The position numbers and the translations under genes are program-made. Under the pieces are notes generated by a model. That model was not told where the DNA came from, did not search any database, and saw nothing but the letters and a program-made list of their open reading frames with translations. A stretch of DNA of 64,000 nt from NCBI GenBank assembly GCA_041738135.1, contig JBGSQK010000063.1, positions 1 to 64,000 of the forward strand, written 5' to 3'. The stretch comes from JAGOMX01 sp041738135. GTDB lineage: Bacteria; Pseudomonadota; Alphaproteobacteria; JAGOMX01. Below, in pieces: positions 41,584 to 50,161 of this stretch. Each line of letters starts with the position of its first letter. The stretch's first letter is position 1.

Positions 41584-42216
41584 TTAAGTATTTTGCGTTT
41601 GGATAACCAAATCGTCGCCCCGTTGCACAACATCCACGCGTCTAGCCACTTGTGCGGATAGATTCTGCACCAAATAAGCTTGAATGGTGCGGGGAGTTAA
41701 TTCATCTTCCATGCGACCGTTTTGGATGATGTCGCGCACATCTTCGTGTAAGGTGATGAGCCTTCCGGATAATATGAGCTGTAGTTGCGGTTCGGGATGA
41801 TTGCCAGTACTGACAGTAATGGTTCCGCCATAGGGGAGGGCCTCAAGGCTAACGGAAAAAAGATTTGCCAGAAGCTGCGCCCAAACCTTAAGAAGGGCTT
41901 GATCCGACAAGTAAGCTTCCGGAAAGTCTATGGTGTAGGTATACTTTTTTGGATCGACAGCCTGCGACAACATATTTTGAATTTCGTTTAAGCTAGAGAG
42001 CGTGGATGACGCACCTATACCGAATGCAAATCTATATAGCATGAGTCTTCTGGCGCATTCAGCTGCACTCAACCTGAGAAGGTCAATGATCTCACCATAG
42101 TCACCATCTTTTTGTTCTTCAAGGAGCTCTAGACCGCTGAGAACGGCACCCACAGGGGTTATCAAGTCATGACAGATACGTGAGCACAATAAGCGACCGG
42201 AATATAAATCTTTCAC
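41584..42216 (-). CDS. chpT: Histidine phosphotransferase ChpT
   Basis: The N-terminus carries the phospho-accepting helix LLCSRICHDLITPVGAVLSGLELLE with histidine at residue 16, diagnostic of ChpT, followed by a degenerate histidine-kinase ATPase-like domain. In Alphaproteobacteria ChpT passes phosphate from CckA to CtrA and CpdR to control the cell cycle. I chose GTG 42216, with GGAGG five bases upstream; the in-frame TTG 42228 lies upstream of and overlaps that ribosome-binding site. The product is 210 residues. The cckA and ctrA genes are not in this window. Confidence 0.9.
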   Translation of the reverse strand: MKDLYSGRLLCSRICHDLITPVGAVLSGLELLEEQKDGDYGEIIDLLRLSAAECARRLMLYRFAFGIGASSTLSSLNEIQNMLSQAVDPKKYTYTIDFPEAYLSDQALLKVWAQLLANLFSVSLEALPYGGTITVSTGNHPEPQLQLILSGRLITLHEDVRDIIQNGRMEDELTPRTIQAYLVQNLSAQVARRVDVVQRGDDLVIQTQNT

Positions 42217-42387
42217 TTTAGCCTCCAAATTTTTTTGCGAGCGGTAAGCCTTGCCTGAAGGGCGTTACCAGCTATCTCTTTGAAATGAGTATACTCTAAT
42301 TTAAATAAAATGACAGCTATCTCTTGCATGTTAATACACTTTTAATGTAAGTTTGACAGTGAGAGTTAACCCAACATAAGAGAGCCA

Positions 42388-43710
42388 ATGAAGCGCAACG
42401 ACATCCATCGCTGGTCAGCAAGTGCAGTATGTTTCCTGTTAGCCATAACCCTAACTTCCTATGAGTTCTATACTCATTTCAGCGAACCCGAAGAGGTTGA
42501 ACCCATTGTGGTGGCCGAAGTTGAGACACTGCAAGTCACGCCCGTGGAAGAGGTGGATCTCGTTACCACAGTTAGTCTTAAAGTAGGTGAGGGGGATACT
42601 CTTGCCAGTATATTGAAGCGTAGTAAAATTTCTTCACAAGAAATTCATCTGCTTACCAAATCAATTCGTGAGCATTATAAGCCTAAAGATTTAAAACCAG
42701 GTCTTGAGATTGAGGTGACACTGGAAAAATTAAGTCAAGATGATCCTAATCCTATAATTCAGGAGCTTAAGGTCAGGCCTTCATTAGAGTATGAAGTTAC
42801 TGCCGTTCGTACGGATAAAAACACTTTCGAATGCGAAAAGCGGCCCATACGTCTGATCGAAGAACGCCGTTGGGCAGAGGCCACCATTGATGGCAGCCTC
42901 TCTGAAGCAGCCAACCGAAGTGGCGTGCCTCATCAAATTCTGCAGAACATGATCACTGCCTTTAGTCATACTGTGGACTTTCAGCGCGGCATTAAAGAGG
43001 GTGACAAGTTTGGATTGATGTATACCGTTTTCACGGATCCAGAAACTGGACGTCAACGTCCGGGTAGTTTGTTGTATGGTGCTTTGACCACTGACGGTAA
43101 GCCAAATCACATTTACCGCTATAAACCAAAGAACGGTGTTTTGGGCTATTACAATGAAAAGGGCGAGAGCTTAGGCAAAAGTAAGGGCCTCATGAAGACT
43201 CCTGTGGATGGTGCGCGTCTTTCCAGCGGTTTTGGTCACAGGCATCATCCTGTTCTAGGATACACAAAGCATCACAAGGGCGTAGACTTCGCATGCCCCG
43301 TAGGTACACCAATCATGGCCGCCGGTGATGGCGTTGTTGAGCATGTGGGCATGCGTGGGGCTTACGGAAACTATGTGCGTATTCGTCATAACAATGGTTA
43401 TAAGACTGCTTATGCGCACTTGAGCCGTTATGCTAAGGACTTGCGTCGTGGTCAGCACGTGAGCCAAGGTAAGATTATTGGTTATGTGGGTAAAACAGGT
43501 CGCACCACCGGTGCTCACCTGCATTATGAAGTATTGGTCGCTGACAAGCAGATCAATCCGTTAAGCGTAAAAGCTATGCCTGCTGCTAAACTCACTGGCA
43601 AGCAGAATGAAGATTTCCAACGGACAAAACGCGACTGTGATCAGCAATATGCGAAGCTGAAGGAGAGCACAGCGCTTGCCTATGCCGGCGATGGTGCGAA
43701 TCGCGGGTAA
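42388..43710 (+). CDS. M23-family murein endopeptidase
   Basis: The 440-residue protein has an N-terminal membrane anchor (WSASAVCFLLAITLTSYEFY), a LysM/OapA-like segment starting VGEGDTLASILKRS, and a LytM (M23) catalytic domain. Zinc ligands are visible at H/D in HHKGVDFACP (D300) and in GAHLHYEV (H377 and H379). With the metal ligands present it should be an active periplasmic zinc endopeptidase cleaving peptidoglycan crosslinks, in the MepM/DacM style. AGAG precedes ATG 42388. It is monocistronic, and a palindromic repeat follows. Confidence 0.92.
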   Translation: MKRNDIHRWSASAVCFLLAITLTSYEFYTHFSEPEEVEPIVVAEVETLQVTPVEEVDLVTTVSLKVGEGDTLASILKRSKISSQEIHLLTKSIREHYKPKDLKPGLEIEVTLEKLSQDDPNPIIQELKVRPSLEYEVTAVRTDKNTFECEKRPIRLIEERRWAEATIDGSLSEAANRSGVPHQILQNMITAFSHTVDFQRGIKEGDKFGLMYTVFTDPETGRQRPGSLLYGALTTDGKPNHIYRYKPKNGVLGYYNEKGESLGKSKGLMKTPVDGARLSSGFGHRHHPVLGYTKHHKGVDFACPVGTPIMAAGDGVVEHVGMRGAYGNYVRIRHNNGYKTAYAHLSRYAKDLRRGQHVSQGKIIGYVGKTGRTTGAHLHYEVLVADKQINPLSVKAMPAAKLTGKQNEDFQRTKRDCDQQYAKLKESTALAYAGDGANRG

Positions 43711-43773
43711 TGTTGTTGATCTGTAGATGCAGTCCCCCTCGATTTACGTAAAAAGTAGACAATTCCCAAAATA

Positions 43774-43855
43774 CGTCATCCAGAGCGCAGCTCCGCATAG
43801 CGGAGTAAGCGTGGGATCCAGCAAATGAGCGTCGCGTAGCGACTTCCGTATAGAC
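43774..43855. repeat. Palindromic repeat element (short or half copy)
   Basis: Two adjacent small hairpins: CTCCGC/GCGGAG (43791-43805) and GTCGC/GCGAC (43831-43843), with GGATCCAGC between and GTATAGAC after. The second part matches the central modules of the longer elements, so this looks like a truncated member. Confidence 0.65.
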
Positions 43856-43941
43856 ATATGGAACCGCATGAGTGCTGTCGTTAACAATATATTATTCATT
43901 TTCTGCCACACTGGTTACATGAATTCAACGAGGCGTATGAA

Positions 43942-44916
43942 ATGAAAGCTATTGTTTGCAAGGAATGGGGGCTGCCAGAAACACTGGTGATCGAAGATTT
44001 CCCTTCACAAAACCCTGGTCCAGGTGAAGTTAAAATTCGCATCCGGGCTGCAGGTGTAAATTTCCCAGACTATCTCATCATACAAAAAAAGTACCAAATC
44101 CAGCCGCCATTGCCTTTTACGCCAGGTAGTGAAGTGGCCGGTGAAGTTATGGCTGTAGGGGAAGGTGTTACGCATGTGAAGCCCGGGGATAGAGTAAGCG
44201 CGTTCTGCAATCTAGGTGGCTTTGCTGAAGAAGTCATCGTCCTTGCGCCTGTTGCACAAGTTTTGCCAGCCAGTGTAAGTTTTGAAGTGGCTGCTGCATT
44301 TTCTCTTACCTACGGGACCTCCATGCATGCCATTAAGGAGCGTGCTGTTATTCAACCAGGGGAAACCATGTTGGTTCTAGGGGCAGCCGGTGGAGTAGGG
44401 ATTGCTGCTATCGAAATCGGTAAGGCCCTGGGCGCTCGGGTTATTGCGGCCGCTTCATCAGATGAAAGGATGGAGGCGTGCAAAGCGCATGGCGCTGACG
44501 AAGTCATCAACTATGAAGCGGAAGACTTGCGTGCCGCCATCAAGCGCGTCAATAACGATAAACCCGTAGATGTGGTCTACGACGCCGTAGGTGGCAAATT
44601 CGCTGAACCAGCCGTCAGGTCACTGGCCTGGAAGGGACGCTATCTCATCGTCGGTTTTGCCAGTGGGGATATTCCTTCCATCCCACTCAATCTTTTGTTG
44701 CTAAAAGGCAGTTCGTTGGTAGGCGTGTTCTGGGGAGACTTCGCCAAACGCGAGCCTGAGAAAAATGCTGCCAACATACTAGAGCTGGCTAACTGGCTGA
44801 AAGAGGGTAAGCTCAACCCACTGGTTAGTCATACCTACAAGCTAGAGGATACAGCGCAAGCACTCATTGATCTATCCAATCGTAAAGTGACTGGTAAGGC
44901 CGTTATATTGCCTTAG
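43942..44916 (+). CDS. NADPH:quinone oxidoreductase-like (zinc-free MDR)
   Basis: The 324-residue protein is a medium-chain dehydrogenase/reductase of the quinone oxidoreductase type. It has the cofactor loop VLGAAGGVGIAAIEIGKALG and lacks the zinc-binding cysteines. The N-terminal GVNFPDYLIIQKKYQ and PGSEVAGEV match QOR proteins that reduce quinones or enones with NADPH. ATG 43942 starts it. It is monocistronic, and the exact substrate is unclear. Confidence 0.92.
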   Translation: MKAIVCKEWGLPETLVIEDFPSQNPGPGEVKIRIRAAGVNFPDYLIIQKKYQIQPPLPFTPGSEVAGEVMAVGEGVTHVKPGDRVSAFCNLGGFAEEVIVLAPVAQVLPASVSFEVAAAFSLTYGTSMHAIKERAVIQPGETMLVLGAAGGVGIAAIEIGKALGARVIAAASSDERMEACKAHGADEVINYEAEDLRAAIKRVNNDKPVDVVYDAVGGKFAEPAVRSLAWKGRYLIVGFASGDIPSIPLNLLLLKGSSLVGVFWGDFAKREPEKNAANILELANWLKEGKLNPLVSHTYKLEDTAQALIDLSNRKVTGKAVILP

Positions 44917-45025
44917 ATGGTGATATGGAATTTAGCAATCATATGATTTTTTTTTTGGCCAGTTTTTTTATAAACTTCCCGGTCATTGCGTTTACCCATA
45001 AGTATGATTAATAACAATATGCGTG

Positions 45026-46030
45026 CTACATTACCAACACCCCAGCCCCCTTAAAGTAGTCATACTTGAGAGCACAAAGCGCCTCGTTGGCTTCGCTTAG
45101 GGGAAACGTGGTTACATGAGCTTTTATGCCGATTTTAGCTGCATGTTCCAGAAAACGGATGCCGTCTTGGCGGGTATTGTTAGTGACGCTTTTGATGAGT
45201 CTCTCGCCATAGAGGATGTCATAGGAAAAGCTGGGGACGGGACTCATGTGGATGCCGGCTAATATGAGGCGGCCGTCTTTGTCTAGTGCTTCTAAGGCTG
45301 GTGGGATTATGTCTCCAGCAGGTGCGAATACAACGGATGCGTCTAAAAGGGTAGGGGGCTGCTCGACTATGCCACCAACCCAGGTGGCGCCTAGGTTTTC
45401 GGCTAAGGTTCGGTGTTCTTTTTCGCGGGTGCACACATATACATCTGCGCCCCAGGCTCGTAATAGTTGGATCGCGATGTGGCCTGCGGCGCCGAAGCCA
45501 TAGATACCAATGCGTCTGCCTGACCAATCGGGTATGTTCATCATGCGCAAGGACCGGTAGCCTATGATACCGCCGCATAATAAGGGGGCTGCCTGAATAT
45601 CCGAAAAGCCGTCAGGGAGTTTATATAAAAACTGGGAGGCAGCAGTCATATATTCAGCATACCCTCCCTGGGCTGTCCAGCCTGAAAAGACAGCTTTATC
45701 GCAAAGATTTTCACGGCCACTGGTACAGAATTTGCAGATGCCGCAGGTGGCTTCAAGCCAAGCTACTCCTAAGCGTTCGCCTTTATTGAAACCCTGAACG
45801 TCTTTTCCGCATTGAACCACCTCGCCCACCACTTGGTGTCCGGGTATGGTGGGTGTCATCTTGAGGGGGAGGTCTCCTTCAATCACATGCAAGTCCGTGC
45901 GACATATGCCGCAGGCTTTGACCTTTATTAACACCTGCCCAGCAGTGGGGACCGGGACGTTTGTATCTTCAAATTTCAGAGGATGATTTTTAATGTCATC
46001 CTGCCCATAAAGCATATGTGCTTTCATCAT
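45026..46030 (-). CDS. Zinc-dependent alcohol dehydrogenase
   Basis: A 334-residue MDR alcohol dehydrogenase. Catalytic zinc ligands are in ACGICRTDLH (C40) and PGHQVVGE; the structural zinc cysteines are in CGICKFCTSGRENLC. The cofactor motif IGIYGFGAAGHIAIQL is the usual glycine-rich fold, with a residue pattern suggesting NAD(P). Two consecutive ATG codons at 46030 and 46027 can start translation. It resembles broad-range primary alcohol dehydrogenases. It converges with the quinone oxidoreductase gene. Confidence 0.93.
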   Translation of the reverse strand: MMKAHMLYGQDDIKNHPLKFEDTNVPVPTAGQVLIKVKACGICRTDLHVIEGDLPLKMTPTIPGHQVVGEVVQCGKDVQGFNKGERLGVAWLEATCGICKFCTSGRENLCDKAVFSGWTAQGGYAEYMTAASQFLYKLPDGFSDIQAAPLLCGGIIGYRSLRMMNIPDWSGRRIGIYGFGAAGHIAIQLLRAWGADVYVCTREKEHRTLAENLGATWVGGIVEQPPTLLDASVVFAPAGDIIPPALEALDKDGRLILAGIHMSPVPSFSYDILYGERLIKSVTNNTRQDGIRFLEHAAKIGIKAHVTTFPLSEANEALCALKYDYFKGAGVLVM

Positions 46031-46175
46031 TCAGTTTCGCTCCGGTATGCGCTTTGAGCATAGTGTTTATGCCGAATTAACGTGTTTAAAAGATGGACAA
46101 TTCAGCATATCCACTCTATATGTGTATTATAGCCATAGAAGGTTATGGTTATACTAAGATAGAAAGGTTAGTATT

Positions 46176-46838
46176 ATGTTAAAGAAATTAGTACTCGTAG
46201 CAGGAATCTCGGCGATAGCGATGGCTCCGGTCTCAGCTGCTGAAGATTTTGAAGATTTAGGTGGTTTGGTGCCGCGCTCCGTAGCTGCTCAATTACAGCC
46301 TTTGGAAGTTGTTGAACTGGAGGTTGTCCGCCCAACTGCTGGTCAAATGGCTTATAAAGCCTATGACGGTGGTAAGGATCTGGCATTTGGCGCATATAGT
46401 GTTGCTAAGGCTGGTGGACGTTTGACAAAGAACGTTGTTCAAGCTGGCACAGCTGTAGCGGAGGCCCTTGCGGCTGCCGGTCAAGCGGTAACAGGAATTG
46501 TAAAACTTCCTGCAGGCGGTTTTGAAGAAGCCAATCCAAACTTTGCAAAAGCAAAAGTACATGGCGCAGAAGTTGTGACGAAGCTTAAGGCTGTTGTTGC
46601 AGATGCACCAAAGAACTTCGCAGATGTGAAGGATGGCTTGGTTCAAGGTTATGAAGGCGTCAAGAAATTTGGCGTTTCATGCTATGAAGCCGGTCGTGCA
46701 GTTGCTGAAAGCAGCCCTGCACAGACAGCATTTGCTGCTGTTAAAGCGGCTGGAACTAAGGTTGGTTCTTTCTTTGGGGATGTTTACTCCTTTGTAAGAC
46801 ATGGCTTTGGTCCTACATTTGAAAACGTTAAATTCTAG
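46176..46838 (+). CDS. Exported alanine/valine-rich protein of unknown function
   Basis: A 220-residue product with a signal peptide (MLKKLVLVAGISAIAMAPVSAAEDF). The mature part is rich in Ala, Val, Gly and Lys, with repeated amphipathic helices (YDGGKDLAFGAYSVAKAGG, VQAGTAVAEALAAAGQAV, KDGLVQGYEGVKKFG), reminiscent of lipid-associated amphipathic or phasin-like proteins. No family is recognised. A strong terminator directly follows, so it is a single-gene unit, probably well expressed. Confidence 0.8.
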   Translation: MLKKLVLVAGISAIAMAPVSAAEDFEDLGGLVPRSVAAQLQPLEVVELEVVRPTAGQMAYKAYDGGKDLAFGAYSVAKAGGRLTKNVVQAGTAVAEALAAAGQAVTGIVKLPAGGFEEANPNFAKAKVHGAEVVTKLKAVVADAPKNFADVKDGLVQGYEGVKKFGVSCYEAGRAVAESSPAQTAFAAVKAAGTKVGSFFGDVYSFVRHGFGPTFENVKF

Positions 46839-46854
46839 AGGAATTTAACTAAAG

Positions 46855-46889
46855 AAAAGCCCCCTGGAGAGATTCAGGGGGCTTTTTTT
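46855..46889 (+). terminator. Rho-independent terminator
   Basis: A 12-bp stem AAAAGCCCCCTG / CAGGGGGCTTTT with an 8-base loop and a seven-T run, 17 bases after the 46176-46838 stop. Confidence 0.93.
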
Positions 46890-46949
46890 GTACCAAACTG
46901 ATTTTTCGCTTGATTTTACCCCCGAAGCTGACTAAATTCGAACGATCCT

Positions 46950-47025
<76 letters not shown>

Positions 47026-47165
47026 TATATTTTATCTATTCAATGATTAAGTCAAATCACTATAAACCCATGGATTCTTAACGGTTTGTAAACTAATTCG
47101 CGCCATAATTTACTTATGGATCATAGGATTTTGAGCTTTAAATAACTCATCCATGGAGAAAGTAA

Positions 47166-48455
47166 ATGATCAATGCGAATGCGCAGAAGATATCCATTTC
47201 TACTGAGCGGTTGACGGCCAGTCCTGAAGAAGTAGGAATTTGCTCTTCGCGGCTTGAGCGTATTAATGATCTGACATCATCCTACATTAATCAAGGTAAA
47301 CTGGTAGGTACCATTTCGGCGGTTTCTCGACGTAATCAGTTAGTGCATATTCAGTGCTCAGGGCAGATGGATCTGGAAACTGGAAGGCCTATGCAAGAGG
47401 ATGCCATATTTCGCATTTATTCCATGACAAAACCGGTAACGAGCATTGCGCTCATGATCCTTTATGAGCGAGGTCATTTTCAATTAGATACGCCCATATC
47501 CAACTTCATACCAGAATTTAAAAATCCACTGGTTTTTGTTGGCGGGACAGTCGATGAACCAATTACCGAAAATGCCAAACGGGAGATCACTATTCGAGAT
47601 CTTTTGACACAGACATCTGGTCTAACTTACGGTTTGTTTTCGGCGACACCTGTGGATCAAATGTATGCTAGAGCTGGCATCAATGTGGAGCATAACGAGG
47701 ACACGGTGGGAGATTTGGTGAGGCGTGTGGCTAAGATTCCTTTGCTATTTTCCCCTGGGACCCAGTGGTGTTATAGTGTGGCCACTGACGTATTGGGTCA
47801 CCTTATTGAAATCATTACAGGTCAACCACTGGACAAGTTCTTCCAAAAAGAAATCTTTGATCCGTTGGGTATGGTGGATACGAGCTTTTATGTCCCTGTT
47901 AGCAAGCAAGATCGTTTTACCACAAACTATTTGGACAGAAGTGCCATGCCACCTGAGCAGGCTGAGGAACATCCGGACCAACAACTGTTTCTCATGGATG
48001 ATCCGCGCACTGGATATTATTCCAAGCCTCCCAAAAAGTTGATGGGTGGGGGTGGGCTTGTATCGACGGTGAGCGACTACATGAAGTTTGCCAGCATGCT
48101 TTTCAACAAAGGACGCTCCGGTAATGCCCAATTGGTGAGCCCGAAAACCATTGAGCTCATGACAAGCAACCACTTGAACGGCGACTTAAAAAGCATGTGT
48201 TTTCCTGGCGGAAGTGGTTTTGATCTACCTGGCATTGGTTTTGGTTTGGGTTTTGGTGTGATGCTTGATCCGGCAAAAGCCAATAACTTAGGAACTCCGG
48301 GTGAATTCTATTGGGGTGGGGCGGCACATACAACATTCTTCGTTGATCCAAAAGAAGAGTTGGTTGCCATGATGTTTACGCAAGTCTTTCCGCCCATGTT
48401 GTATGACACAGACTTGGAATTTAAGAGGGCTGTATATCAAGCTATCATTGATTAG
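47166..48455 (+). CDS. Serine hydrolase, beta-lactamase family (copy 1)
   Basis: The 429-residue protein belongs to the class C beta-lactamase/esterase superfamily. The nucleophile motif is SMTK (S86, K89), the tyrosine motif is WCYSVATDVLG, and a late WGGAAHTTFFVDP replaces the KTG box. There is no signal peptide, so it is cytoplasmic and more likely an esterase (EstB-type) than a drug-resistance enzyme. GGAG lies eight bases before ATG 47166. A paralogue starts nine bases downstream and a decayed third copy follows, so this is a tandem duplication. Confidence 0.9.
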   Translation: MINANAQKISISTERLTASPEEVGICSSRLERINDLTSSYINQGKLVGTISAVSRRNQLVHIQCSGQMDLETGRPMQEDAIFRIYSMTKPVTSIALMILYERGHFQLDTPISNFIPEFKNPLVFVGGTVDEPITENAKREITIRDLLTQTSGLTYGLFSATPVDQMYARAGINVEHNEDTVGDLVRRVAKIPLLFSPGTQWCYSVATDVLGHLIEIITGQPLDKFFQKEIFDPLGMVDTSFYVPVSKQDRFTTNYLDRSAMPPEQAEEHPDQQLFLMDDPRTGYYSKPPKKLMGGGGLVSTVSDYMKFASMLFNKGRSGNAQLVSPKTIELMTSNHLNGDLKSMCFPGGSGFDLPGIGFGLGFGVMLDPAKANNLGTPGEFYWGGAAHTTFFVDPKEELVAMMFTQVFPPMLYDTDLEFKRAVYQAIID

Positions 48456-48464
48456 GGGATTGTG

Positions 48465-49763
48465 ATGGATATTATTAAGGCTGAAAAAGTTGGTATGAGT
48501 AGCGAGCGATTAAATCGTATAAATGAGCTAACGGATTCATACATTCAACAAGGAAAACTTGCGGGCACCGTTACGATGCTGGCGAGAAAAGGTGAGGTTG
48601 CTCATCTTCGGGCTTCTGGTCAGATGAGTACGGAAACGGGCGAGTCCATGAAGGAAGACTCTATCTTTCGCATCTATTCCATGACCAAGCCTGTTACATC
48701 TGTTGCCATTATGATCCTTTATGAGCGTGGGTATTTTCAACTGGATACACCGGTGTCTAAATTCATACCAGAATTTAAAGACCTGCAGGTCTTTGATGGG
48801 GGTACCATTGATGACTACAAAACCGTAAAGCCTCAGCGCGAAATGAATATGGCTGATTTATTGAAACATACATCGGGGCTTACCTATAGTATCCTGGTTG
48901 CATCAGTCGTGGATCGGCTTTATGTAAAGAATAATATTATGCCGGCCGTTGTTCCTGGACTTAGTTTGGAAGGCATGGTCAAACAGTTATCTCAAATGCC
49001 ATTGCTGTTTTCCCCCGGTACAGCCTGGAATTACAGTGTTTCCACTGATGTACTGGGATATATCGTAGAAGTTATTTCAGGAAAAACACTAGCTGAATTT
49101 TTCAAAGAGGAAATTTTTGATCCCCTAGGTATGGATGACACCGGATTTCAAATTTCTCCTGATAAAATTAATCGCTTTACATCCAATTATATCCATCGAC
49201 TGGCCGTACCAAGCTTAATGCCTAATGCTGATTTGGATTCATTGCCGGATAAAGCAATTTTTCTTATGGATGATGCTCAAAAAAGCGCCTACGCGAAGCC
49301 ACCATCACTTTATAGTGGAGGCGGTGGCTTGATTTCTACAGCTGCGGATTATTATAAGTTTTTAAAAATGTTGCTCGATCAAGGTCGCGTCGGTAAGGAT
49401 TTCATACTTAGCCCCAAAACGGTTCAGCTGATGAAAATGAATCATCTGCCAGGCGATATGAAGTCATTTCTGGCGACTCAGCATGTATCTAATAATAAGG
49501 TGGTCGGAGAAATTTCACCTGAAGGAAGTGGTTTCGGTTTGGGATTTAGCGTACTTATAGATCAGGCGAAAGCGGGATACACAGGATCTGTTGGAATATA
49601 TTCATGGGGTGGAGCTGCGAGCACGTTTTTCTTCATTGATCCTAAAGAAGAGTTGGTGGCCATATTTTTAACGCAATTTATGCCATCGTCCATTTATCCT
49701 ATCAGGAACCAGTTCAGAACCGCTGTATATCAGTCCATCATTGAATCAGAAGTTGAATCATGA
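48465..49763 (+). CDS. Serine hydrolase, beta-lactamase family (copy 2)
   Basis: A 432-residue paralogue of the preceding gene, with SMTK (S72, K75), NYSVSTDVLG and WGGAASTFFFIDP in equivalent places. The two proteins share long identical stretches such as FRIYSMTKPVTS and LSPKTVQLM-like segments, so they arose by duplication. ATG 48465 has GGGG six to seven bases upstream; a GTG one codon earlier is also in frame. No signal peptide is present. The substrate is unknown. The stop overlaps the start of a degenerate third copy (ATGA). Confidence 0.9.
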   Translation: MDIIKAEKVGMSSERLNRINELTDSYIQQGKLAGTVTMLARKGEVAHLRASGQMSTETGESMKEDSIFRIYSMTKPVTSVAIMILYERGYFQLDTPVSKFIPEFKDLQVFDGGTIDDYKTVKPQREMNMADLLKHTSGLTYSILVASVVDRLYVKNNIMPAVVPGLSLEGMVKQLSQMPLLFSPGTAWNYSVSTDVLGYIVEVISGKTLAEFFKEEIFDPLGMDDTGFQISPDKINRFTSNYIHRLAVPSLMPNADLDSLPDKAIFLMDDAQKSAYAKPPSLYSGGGGLISTAADYYKFLKMLLDQGRVGKDFILSPKTVQLMKMNHLPGDMKSFLATQHVSNNKVVGEISPEGSGFGLGFSVLIDQAKAGYTGSVGIYSWGGAASTFFFIDPKEELVAIFLTQFMPSSIYPIRNQFRTAVYQSIIESEVES

Positions 49764-50151
49764 TTGCGTCAACACCAGAAGATGTGGGGCGTGAGCTCAA
49801 AACGCCTTCAGCGAATCAATAAATACATGCTCAGTCCTAAAACAGTTCAGTTGATGACCATGAATCATCTGCAAGGTGATATGTATAGTTTATGTGTACC
49901 CGGTACACTCCCTATGATGCCGCGAGGGATTGGTGTGGGGTATACATTCGCTGTCATGGTAGATCCTGTTAAAACAGGAGGCCTTGGAACAAAAAGGCTC
50001 GTTCAATTGGGGTGGAGCTGCTAGTACTTTGTACACGGTGGATTCCAAAGAAGAAATGATCGCTATTTATATGACTCAGGTTTTTCCGGATGTGACGGGA
50101 CGGGAGTATGGCGTGTTTATGAATGCGGTGTATCAGTCACTGATTGATTAA
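49760..50151 (+). pseudogene. Degenerate third serine hydrolase copy
   Basis: The remnant begins ATG 49760 with IASTPEDVG, matching the family N-terminus, but shifts frame within ~30 bases to SSKRLQRINKY. It then jumps straight to LSPKTVQLM, meaning ~300 central residues including the SxxK nucleophile are deleted. A second frameshift near 50005 is needed to reach GGAASTLYTVDSKEE and the C-terminal NAVYQSLID before TAA 50151. It cannot be a functional hydrolase. Confidence 0.88.
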
Positions 50152-50161
50152 AGCCGGACGA

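Noticed and set aside
47166..49763. Beta-lactamase antibiotic resistance genes
   Set aside because: The fold family is shared, but there are no signal peptides, the third motif differs from KTG, and the context is metabolic; esterase-type hydrolases are more likely.
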